NCBI GenBank assembly: GCA_026987195.1
Contig: JALSNC010000117.1
Coordinates: forward strand, 1 to 45,167
DNA from: Desulfobulbaceae bacterium
Lineage (GTDB): Bacteria; Desulfobacterota; Desulfobulbia; Desulfobulbales; Desulfobulbaceae
Length of the DNA stretch: 45,167 bases
Reading direction: 5' to 3'
The position numbers and the translations under genes were made by a program. Positions 32,568 through 40,831 of this stretch are shown one piece after another (position 1 is the stretch's first letter; each line of letters begins with the position of its first letter). Under the pieces are notes generated by a model. The model ran no database searches, was not told the origin of the DNA, and saw only the letters and a program-made list of their open reading frames with translations.

Positions 32568-33846
32568 GGCTTTGCACCTCCCTCTCTCTTTTAATGATTT
32601 CGGCCAATATGTCTACGCATGTTGAACAATCCTCTTCAACAGTTTCTAAGGGCATATCGAATTTATATGCTATCTCCTGAAGAATGGCTCCTTTGCTCTT
32701 TCCGTCAAGCAAGCATTCAATCATCAATGAGATTACACTACTCCCCTTTATTTTGAATGCCTGCTGATAAGAGGTCCATAGCCCAATTTCGTCCCTTCGA
32801 TCATATTTTCTGCTAACACTTGAAAGATATGGACTGTTATCCTCGACTGTTTGAATTGAAGGGGGCTCATATCCCATAATCTCTTCTATGCGTATTTTTA
32901 GTTTGGATTTGCCGATTCTGAATTCTTGCCATTTACCAGTTTCCACCTGAAAGACATGTTCCCGACCGTATTTAAAGCCCAAGAAAAATGTAGCGATGTC
33001 TCCGCGTCGCCAATTCCGTTTAGGCTCAAATCCTTCAACGGAAAATGCTTTTCTTTCGAATTCTGGGGAATCATACTCCAAGGTACCGGCCCTAAGCTCA
33101 ATTAAATGAAGCCCCCTATTATGGGCGAACGAAAATATTGCAGATCTCTCAACAAGAGCGTGTGTTTTTGCAAATGGCGGGAAAATTGCGGTATGAATTA
33201 AACCACCCGAAGCCAATATCTCAGTAGCTCTTAACAAGAAGAGCTCATAATAGTCCTGGTACCATGGTGGATCCATAATAATACAATCAAATTCTCCTAT
33301 AAATCTTGCAGGCCACGGGTATTGGAGGTCATGACTGCAGACGCCTGATGCATCTCCAAAATAGTGACGAATACACTCTACCGTATCTTCGCTACGCTCA
33401 ACGAGAGAAAGCGATGGAAATATATTTAACGTACGTAAGTAGGCATAGACAGTTGGTGCGGAGATGACACATATAGAATGATTAATCTTATGGTACTTCA
33501 AAATATGTGTAACAAATGCTCTTATTCCAGGAATGGAGAAACGCCAGTCAAAATCATGTGGATGAGGAACAGGGAGAGAAGAAAGAAATGAAGCGACTTT
33601 TTTATCCGTCAGCGATAACTTCCTTTTATTGATGTCAACACTTGAAGTGGGCGAGAGTGATTTCGACCGAGAGTCATTTAACTCATACTCATCTCCACGC
33701 TGAACAAGCACCCTATCAGCTAGAAGATCTTTTATAGCACGATCAAGATCTGCAGGAGAAATCCCCCAAGTCTCTTCCAAAATCTCCTCAAAGGATCGAG
33801 GCCCAAAACGAAGGAGACTCAAGATTCGGTAATCAAGAGCATCCAC
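32554..33846 (-). CDS. Winged-helix plus DPPW-type methyltransferase
   Basis: 430 residues from GTG 33846, chosen for GAGAGGG upstream; an in-frame GTG at 33879 has no ribosome site. An N-terminal winged helix (YRILSLLRFGPRSFEEILEE, LDRAIKDLLADRVLVQRGDEY) precedes a SAM-dependent methyltransferase core: CVISAPTVYAYLRTL, an acidic SLVERSED strand, and the catalytic FDCIIMDPPWYQDYYE. DPPW is the active-site motif of amino-methyltransferases (N6-adenine or N4-cytosine), so a nucleic-acid base is the likely target. Another amine substrate, as in polyamine-type enzymes with similar layout, cannot be excluded. A helical C-terminal part looks like a second HTH (ISLMIECLLDGKSKGAILQE). GC is about 40%. 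Confidence 0.75.
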   Translation of the reverse strand: MDALDYRILSLLRFGPRSFEEILEETWGISPADLDRAIKDLLADRVLVQRGDEYELNDSRSKSLSPTSSVDINKRKLSLTDKKVASFLSSLPVPHPHDFDWRFSIPGIRAFVTHILKYHKINHSICVISAPTVYAYLRTLNIFPSLSLVERSEDTVECIRHYFGDASGVCSHDLQYPWPARFIGEFDCIIMDPPWYQDYYELFLLRATEILASGGLIHTAIFPPFAKTHALVERSAIFSFAHNRGLHLIELRAGTLEYDSPEFERKAFSVEGFEPKRNWRRGDIATFFLGFKYGREHVFQVETGKWQEFRIGKSKLKIRIEEIMGYEPPSIQTVEDNSPYLSSVSRKYDRRDEIGLWTSYQQAFKIKGSSVISLMIECLLDGKSKGAILQEIAYKFDMPLETVEEDCSTCVDILAEIIKREREVQSHDLE

Positions 33847-34858
33847 TGCTCTTCCCTCTCGACATATATGTGATGTCACATATGGGTTGGTTTATTAGAT
33901 CTGACGGAAACCTTTTTATGATTTCCTCATTCCAGTAATTCAACGCTTCATACTGCACTTTGATTGCAAGCTCACGCGAATAATTCATTCGCATTCTTGT
34001 TGGTGTATAAGGCTTAATTTCTAATGGTATAACTCGTAAAGGTAGATTTTCGTCGATATCCTGCAACTTATCTATGAAAAGAGCTATACGACGGCGAATA
34101 TTACTTTGAATATCCGTAGTAAAGGTTACATATCCATATATGTCCCAGCCAAATGACAAAAGATCTTTGAAGACAGCAAACTGTTCATTAAATAACTCCC
34201 TAACTAATCCGGTATTGAAAGAAAAGGAAAGATCATCAAACCCTTTGAAACATCCCACTGACCCAAAACGTGGATAATCTGCGATTTCTCGTATTTGATT
34301 CTGACTAAGGTATTTTGAGTAGAAATTTACCGTAAGATTGTCATCAACCCATACATAGACGTTTTCGATGTCTTGATCTTGCAATTCTTTGATCGTCCAC
34401 CAAACCCATTCTGGGACTAAGCCTGGATTTCCACCGGAAAGATCCAATACGAAGGGATCAGTAGAGTTGTTAGTTAGACTGGATATTATATCAGAAATCT
34501 GATAATCTTTTGCGGATGGTGAGTCGGGAGAAAGACTATCGTAATCAACAAAGCAATACCAACACCGTAAATTGCATGCCGAGAGTTGTAATACTCGAGC
34601 ATTGCGAACAAGTTCTGGGTTACATTTGAGCCTTTTTGAGGCAGGAATTGTAGGAAGAGGATCTGTTATCCAGTCGCCTTTTTCTAGTTCGGAAAAGCAG
34701 TGGATTCTTCCGTAACCGTCCAATATTATTGGTCTCCCAATATCCGTTGTCTGAGAGGTATTAAGTAATGAGGCAAGTCTAATGCTACGCTGGTTATGTT
34801 TGAGGATTCGGTTTCTCAGGGATTCAGCAGTATTAGTTAATGATGTAATTTGGTTCAA
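33833..34858 (-). CDS. Radical SAM enzyme of unknown specificity
   Basis: 341 residues from TTG 34858, with GGAG seven bases upstream. The radical SAM cluster motif is Cys95-x3-Cys99-x2-Cys102 in SACNLRCWYCFVDY. The SAM-contact strand LDLSGGNPGLVPEW follows. Later strands (NVYVWVDDNLTVNFYSKY, GSVGCFKGFDDLSFSFN, GWDIYGYVTFTTD) complete a partial barrel. The N-terminal 90 residues, ahead of the cluster, are an extra domain (RPIILDGYGRIHCFSELEKG). Further Cys (328 and 340) near the C-terminus are few, so a SPASM domain is unlikely. It overlaps the methyltransferase by 14 bases. The product is unknown; base or nucleotide modification is a context-based guess. Confidence 0.82.
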   Translation of the reverse strand: MNQITSLTNTAESLRNRILKHNQRSIRLASLLNTSQTTDIGRPIILDGYGRIHCFSELEKGDWITDPLPTIPASKRLKCNPELVRNARVLQLSACNLRCWYCFVDYDSLSPDSPSAKDYQISDIISSLTNNSTDPFVLDLSGGNPGLVPEWVWWTIKELQDQDIENVYVWVDDNLTVNFYSKYLSQNQIREIADYPRFGSVGCFKGFDDLSFSFNTGLVRELFNEQFAVFKDLLSFGWDIYGYVTFTTDIQSNIRRRIALFIDKLQDIDENLPLRVIPLEIKPYTPTRMRMNYSRELAIKVQYEALNYWNEEIIKRFPSDLINQPICDITYMSRGKSSGCS

Positions 34859-34874
34859 TGCGTAGCTCCGTTGA

Positions 34875-35102
34875 TTAGAAAAGGTCTTGGTCCAGCGTCA
34901 TATCGACTTTATTAAAGAGAGCCTTAATCTGTCGCAAAGCCAATGGCGAAGGATAACCTTTGTTATTCTCCCAGCGATTAACCGTGGAAAAGGTCACCCC
35001 GACCTTCGCCGCGAACTGTTCCTGAGTCAGGCCCAACTTGGCTCGCAACTCCCTGATCATCTTTGCCACGTCCTTCTTACTCTTGTCATCCATCTCGGTC
35101 AC
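34875..35102 (-). CDS. XRE-family HTH regulator of the cargo operon
   Basis: 75 residues. A canonical XRE/Cro helix-turn-helix fills the protein (MIRELRAKLGLTQEQFAAKVG, VTFSTVNRWENNKGYPS, LALRQIKALFN, in part). It is the first gene of the minus-strand operon, 16 bases before the radical SAM gene, behind a near-consensus promoter. It is probably the operon's autorepressor. It is somewhat GC-richer than the three genes after it. Confidence 0.88.
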   Translation of the reverse strand: MTEMDDKSKKDVAKMIRELRAKLGLTQEQFAAKVGVTFSTVNRWENNKGYPSPLALRQIKALFNKVDMTLDQDLF

Positions 35103-35151
35103 ATCCCGATATCGCCCTGTTTTTCACATGCCTTAGCAAAGAACATAGCAC

Positions 35152-35181
35152 ATAATATATCGGCCGACCTCTGCGTGTCAA
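35152..35181 (-). promoter_or_regulatory. Housekeeping-type promoter of the cargo operon
   Basis: On the minus strand, a perfect TTGACA (35176-35181) and TATTAT (35152-35157) are separated by 18 bases. The start of transcription is expected near 35145, about 40 bases before the HTH gene. The cargo is therefore readable by host polymerase in the lysogen, independently of the phage sigma factor. The divergent phage motif copy 5 lies 33 bases away. Confidence 0.82.
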
Positions 35182-35213
35182 GCGCTTTTCCGGTTTTCTT
35201 CCCGGCTCCCCTA

Positions 35214-35243
35214 CCGACACTTTTCAGCGGCCTCCGGTAGGTA
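35214..35243 (+). promoter_or_regulatory. Phage promoter motif, copy 5
   Basis: CCGAC (35214-35218), 15 bases, then CCGGTAGGTA (35234-35243). It is 60 bases before the capsid-operon start at 35304 and shares CCGACACTT with copy 6. Confidence 0.75.
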
Positions 35244-35303
35244 TCCACCGACGGCATCCCTCTGTCCGCCGCGAGGCGGTCACGAGGGCGGCCATGTCAT
35301 GAC

Positions 35304-38300
35304 ATGAGACCGGAGAGCCGGATGGAACTTTTCGCCACCGACCGCGAAAGGCTGGCGTTCCTGCTGGAAACCGACGCCGCCCTGGATCTGGACTTCGAAG
35401 CCCTCGAAGCCCGGGCCGGGGAGCTCGTCACCGAGGAGCTGCCGCCGGACAAGCGGCCGAAGTACATCACCAACTACATCGGGTCGAAGCAGAAGCTGGT
35501 CGACTGGATCTGGAAGCACACGCCGGAGGACGTGGAGTCGGTCGTCGACGCCTTCTCGGGCTCGGGCGTGGTGGCCTACATGTACAAGACCAAGGGCCTG
35601 CGGGTCCTGGCCAACGACCGGCTGCGCTACTGCTACCACGCCGCCCGGGCCATCATCGAGAACCGCAACGTCCGCCTCACCGACGACGACCTGGAGATGC
35701 TGCTCGCCGACAACCCCAAGGCGGGCACCTTCGTCCGGGACAACTTCAAGGGCATCTTCTTCGCCAAGGGCGTCCACGGGCTGATCGACACCATCCGCGC
35801 CAACATCGACAAGCTCGAGGGTTACAAGAAGGACATCGCCCTCTTCGCCCTGGGCAAGACCTGCATGTCCGGCAAGGGCGGTTTCGGGCACTTCTCCTCG
35901 TCCACCCGGTACGGCAAGCGCGAGGACACGCCGGAGGAGTTCAGGAAACGGTTCCGCAAGAACGTGGCCCGCATCAACGCGCTGGTCTTCGACAACGGCA
36001 AGGAGTGCAAGGCCTTCCGGAAGGACGTGAACGAGTTCCTGCCGGAGGTGAAGGCGGATCTGGCCTACTTCGATCCGCCCTACGCCACGGAGTTCTCGAC
36101 CACCAACTACGAGAAGGCCTACCACTTCGTGGAAGGGCTGATGACCTACTGGAAGGGACTGAAGCTCGTCGAGGACTCCAAGACCCGGCATTACGAGACG
36201 GACCACAGGACCGTGACCCGGGCCAACGCCGGGGAGTTCTTCGAGACCTTCCTCGGCAACGCCCGGCACATCCCGTACTGGCTCATCTCCTACCGGGACC
36301 ACGCCCACCCGAGCGAACAGCAGATGCGGAAGATCATCGCCTCGCTGGGACGGGAGTCGTCCATGCGCTCCCACGATCACCATTACGCCATCACCTCGCG
36401 CCACGGCGACGCATCCCACGCCAAGGAGCGCCTCTTCATCTGCCGGCAGGCCAAGGGCCGGACGGCCGCCGCGGAAGCCGCACAGGCCGCCGGAGCCATG
36501 ACCTCCCGGGCCATCTGGGAGGAGACGGAGAACGAGATCCGCTACCGGGTGCGCGACCCCGACGAGTTCGAGCCGGACAGCTTCCGGCGCAAGAAGCTCG
36601 AGGGCGTCGATGGGGTCTCCATCGTCATCGGCAGGCTCAAGAAGGAGTTCGTGCCCGAGGGACACGATCCCCGCGCCATGGTGCTTCAGGCCTATCGGTT
36701 CGCCCGCAAGACCGAGCGCAACCCGGACGGCTGGACCATGGAGCGGGCCAAAGAATGGATCAAGGAGCACGAGGCCTCCGCGGCCACCGAGGCCGCCCTG
36801 CGCGTCGAGACCAACATGCAGGCCCTGGCCGACGCGCCCCTCGGCGAGGCCGTGGACCTCCTCACCTGCCAGGCCGGCAAGGTGGACGCGGTGCGCGTCA
36901 CCGGGTTCATGGGCAGCAAGTACCTGATGCTGGGATGGATCGAACGCCACGTGCCCAAGGACGCGCGGAGCATCCTGGACGCCTTCTCGGGCGGCGCGAA
37001 CGTGGCCTACCACTTCAAGCGCAAGGGATTCAAGGTCATCGCCAACGACCTGTTGCGGTTCCCGTACCACCTGGCACGTGCCGTGGTCGAGAACTCCCAC
37101 GAGAAGCTCACCGAGGAGGACGTGGAAGGGATCCTCGCGCCGAACCCGGACGCGGGGACCTTCATCGTGGACCACTTCCACGGCTACTACTACACCAAGC
37201 CCGTGCTGCGGTGGCTGGACCAGGTCTGGGCCAACATCCAGAAGCTGCCCGGGTACAAGAAGGACCTGGCGCTGGCGGCGCTGGGGAACACCGTCAAAGC
37301 CAAGAGCGCCTTCGGGCAGTTCTCGCGCTCGAAGATGCACCGCAAGGCCGAGCTGGAGGCGGAGGCGAGCCTGGAGCAGTCGCAGCTCTCCAACCCGCCG
37401 CTCTCCAAGTTCATCGAGTCGTTCCGCCGTTCGGTACGCCAGCTCAACAGCCTGGTGTTCGACAACGGCCAGGAGTGCAAGGCCTTCAACCTGGACGCCG
37501 TGGAGGCCGTCCGGCGGTTCGGCGCCGACGTGCTCTACCTCGATCCGCCCTACGTGACCGAGTTCGGGTCGAACGACTACGAAGACTCGCTCCACTTCGT
37601 CGAGGGGCTCATGACCCGCTGGGCGGACAAGGAGATCAAGCCCACGCCGCGGCGCAACTTTCCTTCTCGGACCCGCTACACCAAGGAATCGATCAAGGCC
37701 CTGATGGAGTCCCTCGCCTCCGGGTCGCGCGGCAGGTACGGCACCGTGATCCTTTCCTACCGTGACCGCGCCTATCCCCGCGAGGACGGCATCCGGGAGA
37801 TCTTCTCCGAGCATTTCGGCCAGGTCCGGGTCCGCGGCATGGAGGTGGACTACAACATCGCCAAGGACATCGGACGGGAGGGCAAGCACGCACGGGAACT
37901 GCTCTTCATCGCCTCCCGGGCGCGGAGCACGCCCAGGTCCAAGGCGGCGGCCTCGCTCGCCGCGGGCTGCCACACCTCGATCCCGGTGGAGCTGAAGTTC
38001 GCGCAGGACGGCGAGCTGCGCGCGGAGGCGGCCGACCCGGCCTGGGACGCGGGCGACCCCCAGTTCGGTTTCATCCTGTGCCGCGCCGGCACCAACAAGA
38101 ACGGCGACCACTTCACGCCGGAGGAGCTGGCGGCGCGTTACATGACCGCGGTCAACAAGAAGATCGACCTCAAGCACTCCCAGGACTTCACGGACATCGT
38201 CGGCGGGATCGTGGCCGCGGACTACGTCGAGGACGACAGCGGCGGCCGCATCGAGTGCGTGGGCGAGCTCTACGTGTCGGACAGCCCTCACGCTCAGCTG

Positions 38301-39182
38301 GCGTACAAGCTGATCCGCAAGGGCATCATCACCCAGGTCTCGATGGAGTGCGACTACGAGGAAGGCGAATGCTCCATCTGCGGCAGGCGGGTGACGTCGA
38401 AGAACGACTACTGCATCCACCTGCGCAAGTACAAGGGCGGCACGTTCCAGGGCAAGCCCGTCTTCGAGATCCTGCACGGCGTGACGTTCACCGGCCTCGG
38501 CCTGCTAGACCGCAAGGGCGCCGACGAGAACGCGCGCATCACCCAGGTCGCGGCGGCGCGGGAGACGGTTTCGGCAACCCAAGACGAAGGAGGTCCACAG
38601 ATGGATGAGAAGCGGAAAGAGCAAGAGGAACAGGCGGTCGAGGCCGCCAAGAAGAAGGACGGCGGGGGCGGCGGCGACGCCGCGGACGACAAGACCCGCG
38701 TCAAGGAGCTGGAGAAGGAGAACAAGGAGCTCAAGCAGCAGGTGCTGGCCCTGCAGAAGCGGGTGGAAGAGCTGGAGGCGGAACGCAAGGCCGCGGCCAG
38801 CCGCGCCCGTGCCCAGAAGCTGCTGCGCAGGCTGGAGAAGCAGGGTGTCTCCTTCGGCAGCGACGAGGAGCGGGAGAAGGAGCTGGCCCGGCTGGCCGGG
38901 CTTTCCGACGACGCCTTCGCGGCCACCGAGGCGGCCTACGAGCGGCTGGCCCGGGTCCGCGCCGCGGCGGGGAAGGAGGAAGAGGACCCGGGCGGCGGAC
39001 CGGACAAGGGAAAGGCCAAGGCGGCGGACGAAGACCCCCCGATGCGCAGCGACGCCGGCGTGCGCCCCAGGGACGTGGACGACCGGAAGACGGGCCTCGA
39101 GGAGCGGCTGCGGCAGGGCTTCATGGCCGCGTACCGCCACCGCGTAGCCCTGGCGACCGGCGAGCCGGTCCAGACCAACTGA
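35304..39182 (+). CDS. Fused twin Dam-like methylase, prohead protease and scaffold protein
   Basis: 1292 residues. Two D12-class adenine methylase domains lie in tandem. Domain 1 has NYIGSKQKLVDW near residue 52, FSGSGVV and DPPYATEF (257-260). Domain 2 has FMGSKYLML near 535, FSGGANV and DPPYVTEF (747-750). A linker (ENEIRYRVRDPDEFEPDSF...AMVLQAYRFARKTERNPDGW) lies between them. About 900-1070 form a prohead-protease-like domain with His958 (IDLKHSQDF) and Ser1013 (ITQVSMECD), plus a Cys cluster (CSICG...DYC). About 1100-1292 form a charged coiled-coil scaffold. The next genes encode decoration and major capsid proteins, so this is the head maturation gene with methylases fused to it. No stop or frameshift separates the parts. 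Confidence 0.85.
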   Translation: MRPESRMELFATDRERLAFLLETDAALDLDFEALEARAGELVTEELPPDKRPKYITNYIGSKQKLVDWIWKHTPEDVESVVDAFSGSGVVAYMYKTKGLRVLANDRLRYCYHAARAIIENRNVRLTDDDLEMLLADNPKAGTFVRDNFKGIFFAKGVHGLIDTIRANIDKLEGYKKDIALFALGKTCMSGKGGFGHFSSSTRYGKREDTPEEFRKRFRKNVARINALVFDNGKECKAFRKDVNEFLPEVKADLAYFDPPYATEFSTTNYEKAYHFVEGLMTYWKGLKLVEDSKTRHYETDHRTVTRANAGEFFETFLGNARHIPYWLISYRDHAHPSEQQMRKIIASLGRESSMRSHDHHYAITSRHGDASHAKERLFICRQAKGRTAAAEAAQAAGAMTSRAIWEETENEIRYRVRDPDEFEPDSFRRKKLEGVDGVSIVIGRLKKEFVPEGHDPRAMVLQAYRFARKTERNPDGWTMERAKEWIKEHEASAATEAALRVETNMQALADAPLGEAVDLLTCQAGKVDAVRVTGFMGSKYLMLGWIERHVPKDARSILDAFSGGANVAYHFKRKGFKVIANDLLRFPYHLARAVVENSHEKLTEEDVEGILAPNPDAGTFIVDHFHGYYYTKPVLRWLDQVWANIQKLPGYKKDLALAALGNTVKAKSAFGQFSRSKMHRKAELEAEASLEQSQLSNPPLSKFIESFRRSVRQLNSLVFDNGQECKAFNLDAVEAVRRFGADVLYLDPPYVTEFGSNDYEDSLHFVEGLMTRWADKEIKPTPRRNFPSRTRYTKESIKALMESLASGSRGRYGTVILSYRDRAYPREDGIREIFSEHFGQVRVRGMEVDYNIAKDIGREGKHARELLFIASRARSTPRSKAAASLAAGCHTSIPVELKFAQDGELRAEAADPAWDAGDPQFGFILCRAGTNKNGDHFTPEELAARYMTAVNKKIDLKHSQDFTDIVGGIVAADYVEDDSGGRIECVGELYVSDSPHAQLAYKLIRKGIITQVSMECDYEEGECSICGRRVTSKNDYCIHLRKYKGGTFQGKPVFEILHGVTFTGLGLLDRKGADENARITQVAAARETVSATQDEGGPQMDEKRKEQEEQAVEAAKKKDGGGGGDAADDKTRVKELEKENKELKQQVLALQKRVEELEAERKAAASRARAQKLLRRLEKQGVSFGSDEEREKELARLAGLSDDAFAATEAAYERLARVRAAAGKEEEDPGGGPDKGKAKAADEDPPMRSDAGVRPRDVDDRKTGLEERLRQGFMAAYRHRVALATGEPVQTN
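38601..39182 (+). CDS. Internal start: separate capsid scaffold protein
   Basis: An in-frame ATG at codon 1100 of the fusion gene is preceded by AAGGAGG, seven bases upstream. This is a full ribosome-binding site inside a coding sequence. Translation from it would give a 193-residue protein made of the coiled coil (RVKELEKENKELKQQVLALQ) and the disordered, charged tail alone. Lambda C/Nu3 and other phages make scaffold exactly this way, from a nested gene within the protease. The higher scaffold copy number needed for assembly would be met by this start. Confidence 0.75.
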   Translation: MDEKRKEQEEQAVEAAKKKDGGGGGDAADDKTRVKELEKENKELKQQVLALQKRVEELEAERKAAASRARAQKLLRRLEKQGVSFGSDEEREKELARLAGLSDDAFAATEAAYERLARVRAAAGKEEEDPGGGPDKGKAKAADEDPPMRSDAGVRPRDVDDRKTGLEERLRQGFMAAYRHRVALATGEPVQTN

Positions 39183-39198
39183 GCAAGGAGGAAGAGTC

Positions 39199-39561
39199 AT
39201 GCCTTACATCAACCCGAACCATCGAGGCCTCGCCTACGGCGACGGCTACATGCAGGGGGACGGTCAGCTCGGGCAGGTGGTCACGCTCGTCGGCAACGAC
39301 CTGTTCGCGGTGAACACCGATCCGACGGTCAAGTCCTTCGGCATCCTGATCAAGGACTACAAGAACGGAGAGATGCCCGGCATCTACTGCATGGGCGGCG
39401 TGTACGAGACCGACGTCTTCGAGGGGACCGTCAATCCCGGCGACGACCTGAAGGTCTCGGCCAACGGCAAGCTCACGGCGGGCGTGCAGGCCGGCGAGGA
39501 AGTCATCGCCCGGGCCATCTCCGTCTCCGGCGGGACGCTCAAGTTCCGCCTGTTGATCTGA
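39199..39561 (+). CDS. Head decoration protein (DUF2190-like)
   Basis: This 120-residue protein has AAGGAGG nine bases before its ATG. The sequence is beta-rich and Gly-rich (GDGQLGQVVTLVGNDLFAVN, GTVNPGDDLKVSANGKL, EEVIARAISVSGGTLKFRLL). This matches the small trimeric capsid-cementing proteins found between the protease/scaffold and the major capsid gene, related to DUF2190/lambda gpD-like folds. It would stabilise the expanded capsid. Confidence 0.75.
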   Translation: MPYINPNHRGLAYGDGYMQGDGQLGQVVTLVGNDLFAVNTDPTVKSFGILIKDYKNGEMPGIYCMGGVYETDVFEGTVNPGDDLKVSANGKLTAGVQAGEEVIARAISVSGGTLKFRLLI

Positions 39562-39580
39562 GACACGGGAGGAGACCGAC

Positions 39581-40444
39581 ATGGAGACGACCCAGGTGAA
39601 CGTGCACAGCCAGGAATACATGGAGACCATGGCGCGCCTGATGAGCGAGGCGCTCGAGTCCCCCGAGGGGATGCGGGCGCTGGCCGCCGCCATCGCGGCG
39701 CCCATCGAGCAGGAGATCAAGCGCAAGGAGATCTCCTCGTTGCTCCTGACCCGGCACACCCTGCCCAAGGGCGAGCGGCCCATCTACCAGAAGAAGCCCA
39801 AGGTCAAGGCCTACTGGATCAGCAACGAGGGCGAGGCCCAGGAGCAGGAGCTGGGCAAGGAAGAGGTGGAGTTCCCGACCCACCGCATCCACTCCGCGCC
39901 CATGGTGGACGTCTCGGTGCTCAAGAACGGGAACATCGGGACGCTCATGGACATCCAGACCTCCGCGGCCGACGAGATCCGCAAGGAGATCGACAAGCGG
40001 ACCATCACCGTGATCTCCGCCGCGGTCCCCGCGGCCAACACGGTGGAGGTCACCGGCACCACCCTGACCGAGGAGGCGCTCAACGAGGCGATCTCCATCA
40101 TCGAGGACCTGGAGCTGTCGGTGAAGTACATCGTGATGCGCGGCCGGAGGTTCAACGATCTGCGCAGCTGGAACCTGGACCCCCAGACCAAGGCCGAGCT
40201 GCGCGCCAAGGGCGTGATCAAGAACTACGGCACCGGCGGCATCCTGCTGACCGCGGCCGCGGCCATAGACGAGATCCTGCTCATTCCCGACGAGGAAGTG
40301 GGCAAGATGCCGGTGCGGGAGAACCTCAAGACCGAGGCCATCGAGCAGAAAACCCGCTTCAAGACCGGCTGGCTGGTGTGGTCCGAGCTGGGCCAGGGGA
40401 TCACCCGCCCGGACATCCTGGCCAAGATCAAGGTGCTCGGCTGA
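39581..40444 (+). CDS. Major capsid protein
   Basis: 287 residues, starting after GGGAGGAG. The helical N-terminus (YMETMARLMSEALESPEGMRALAAAI) is followed by HK97-type features: an E-loop-like region (PKVKAYWISNEGEAQEQELG), a spine helix (LTEEALNEAISIIEDLE) and C-terminal strands (AIEQKTRFKTGWLVWSELGQG). The position after the decoration gene and before the head-tail genes is canonical. By family it forms the capsid lattice after scaffold removal by the protease. It is short for an HK97-fold protein but intact. Confidence 0.82.
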   Translation: METTQVNVHSQEYMETMARLMSEALESPEGMRALAAAIAAPIEQEIKRKEISSLLLTRHTLPKGERPIYQKKPKVKAYWISNEGEAQEQELGKEEVEFPTHRIHSAPMVDVSVLKNGNIGTLMDIQTSAADEIRKEIDKRTITVISAAVPAANTVEVTGTTLTEEALNEAISIIEDLELSVKYIVMRGRRFNDLRSWNLDPQTKAELRAKGVIKNYGTGGILLTAAAAIDEILLIPDEEVGKMPVRENLKTEAIEQKTRFKTGWLVWSELGQGITRPDILAKIKVLG

Positions 40445-40459
40445 TGGAGGTGGACCCAG

Positions 40460-40831
40460 ATGATCAAGCTGAAGAACGTCCGCCCCGGAGTGTTGATCGT
40501 GGCCGATGCGGGACTGCGCCTGGCGCCCGGGCAGGTGGTGGAGGTCGAATCGCTCACCACCCAGATGGAACGGGGCATCGCCGAAGGCCGCCTCGCGCGC
40601 GTGGACAAGGCGGAAGGGAACGGCTCCGCTCCCCCGGAGACGGGCGGCGGCGGAAGGGCGGAGCCGGACGATGCGGACCTCTCGAAGCTCCCCGCGGCGG
40701 AGGCCATCTCGCGCGTCGGGTCCGAGGATGACGCCGCCAGGCTCAAGGCCCACCTCGCCACCGAGAAACGGCGCACGGTCATCGACGCGCTGAAGAAGCG
40801 GCTGGCGGAGGTGGAAGGTGGCGCTCGCTGA
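40460..40831 (+). CDS. Small structural-operon protein, possible head-tail accessory
   Basis: 123 residues; GGAGG lies ten bases before the ATG. The N-terminal 45 residues are a small beta motif (IKLKNVRPGVLIVADAGLRLAPGQVVEVE) seen in many short phage structural proteins. A Gly/Pro-rich linker follows, then a helical C-terminus (LPAAEAISRVGSEDDAARLK, RRTVIDALKKRLAEVE). I assign no exact role. It overlaps the next gene by 14 bases. A protein with the same N-terminal style occurs at 43209. Confidence 0.6.
   Translation: MIKLKNVRPGVLIVADAGLRLAPGQVVEVESLTTQMERGIAEGRLARVDKAEGNGSAPPETGGGGRAEPDDADLSKLPAAEAISRVGSEDDAARLKAHLATEKRRTVIDALKKRLAEVEGGAR

Noticed and set aside
33860-33883. CATATGTGA/TCACATATG inverted repeat as an operator for the methyltransferase gene
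   Set aside because: It lies inside the radical SAM coding end, and the two genes are translationally coupled in one operon. An internal promoter is not supported by -35/-10 elements.
33833-34858. Prokaryotic viperin
   Set aside because: It is a radical SAM protein in a possible defence context, but its cluster motif (CNLRCWYC) is not followed by the viperin-type signature residues I would expect, and it has a long extra N-terminal domain.
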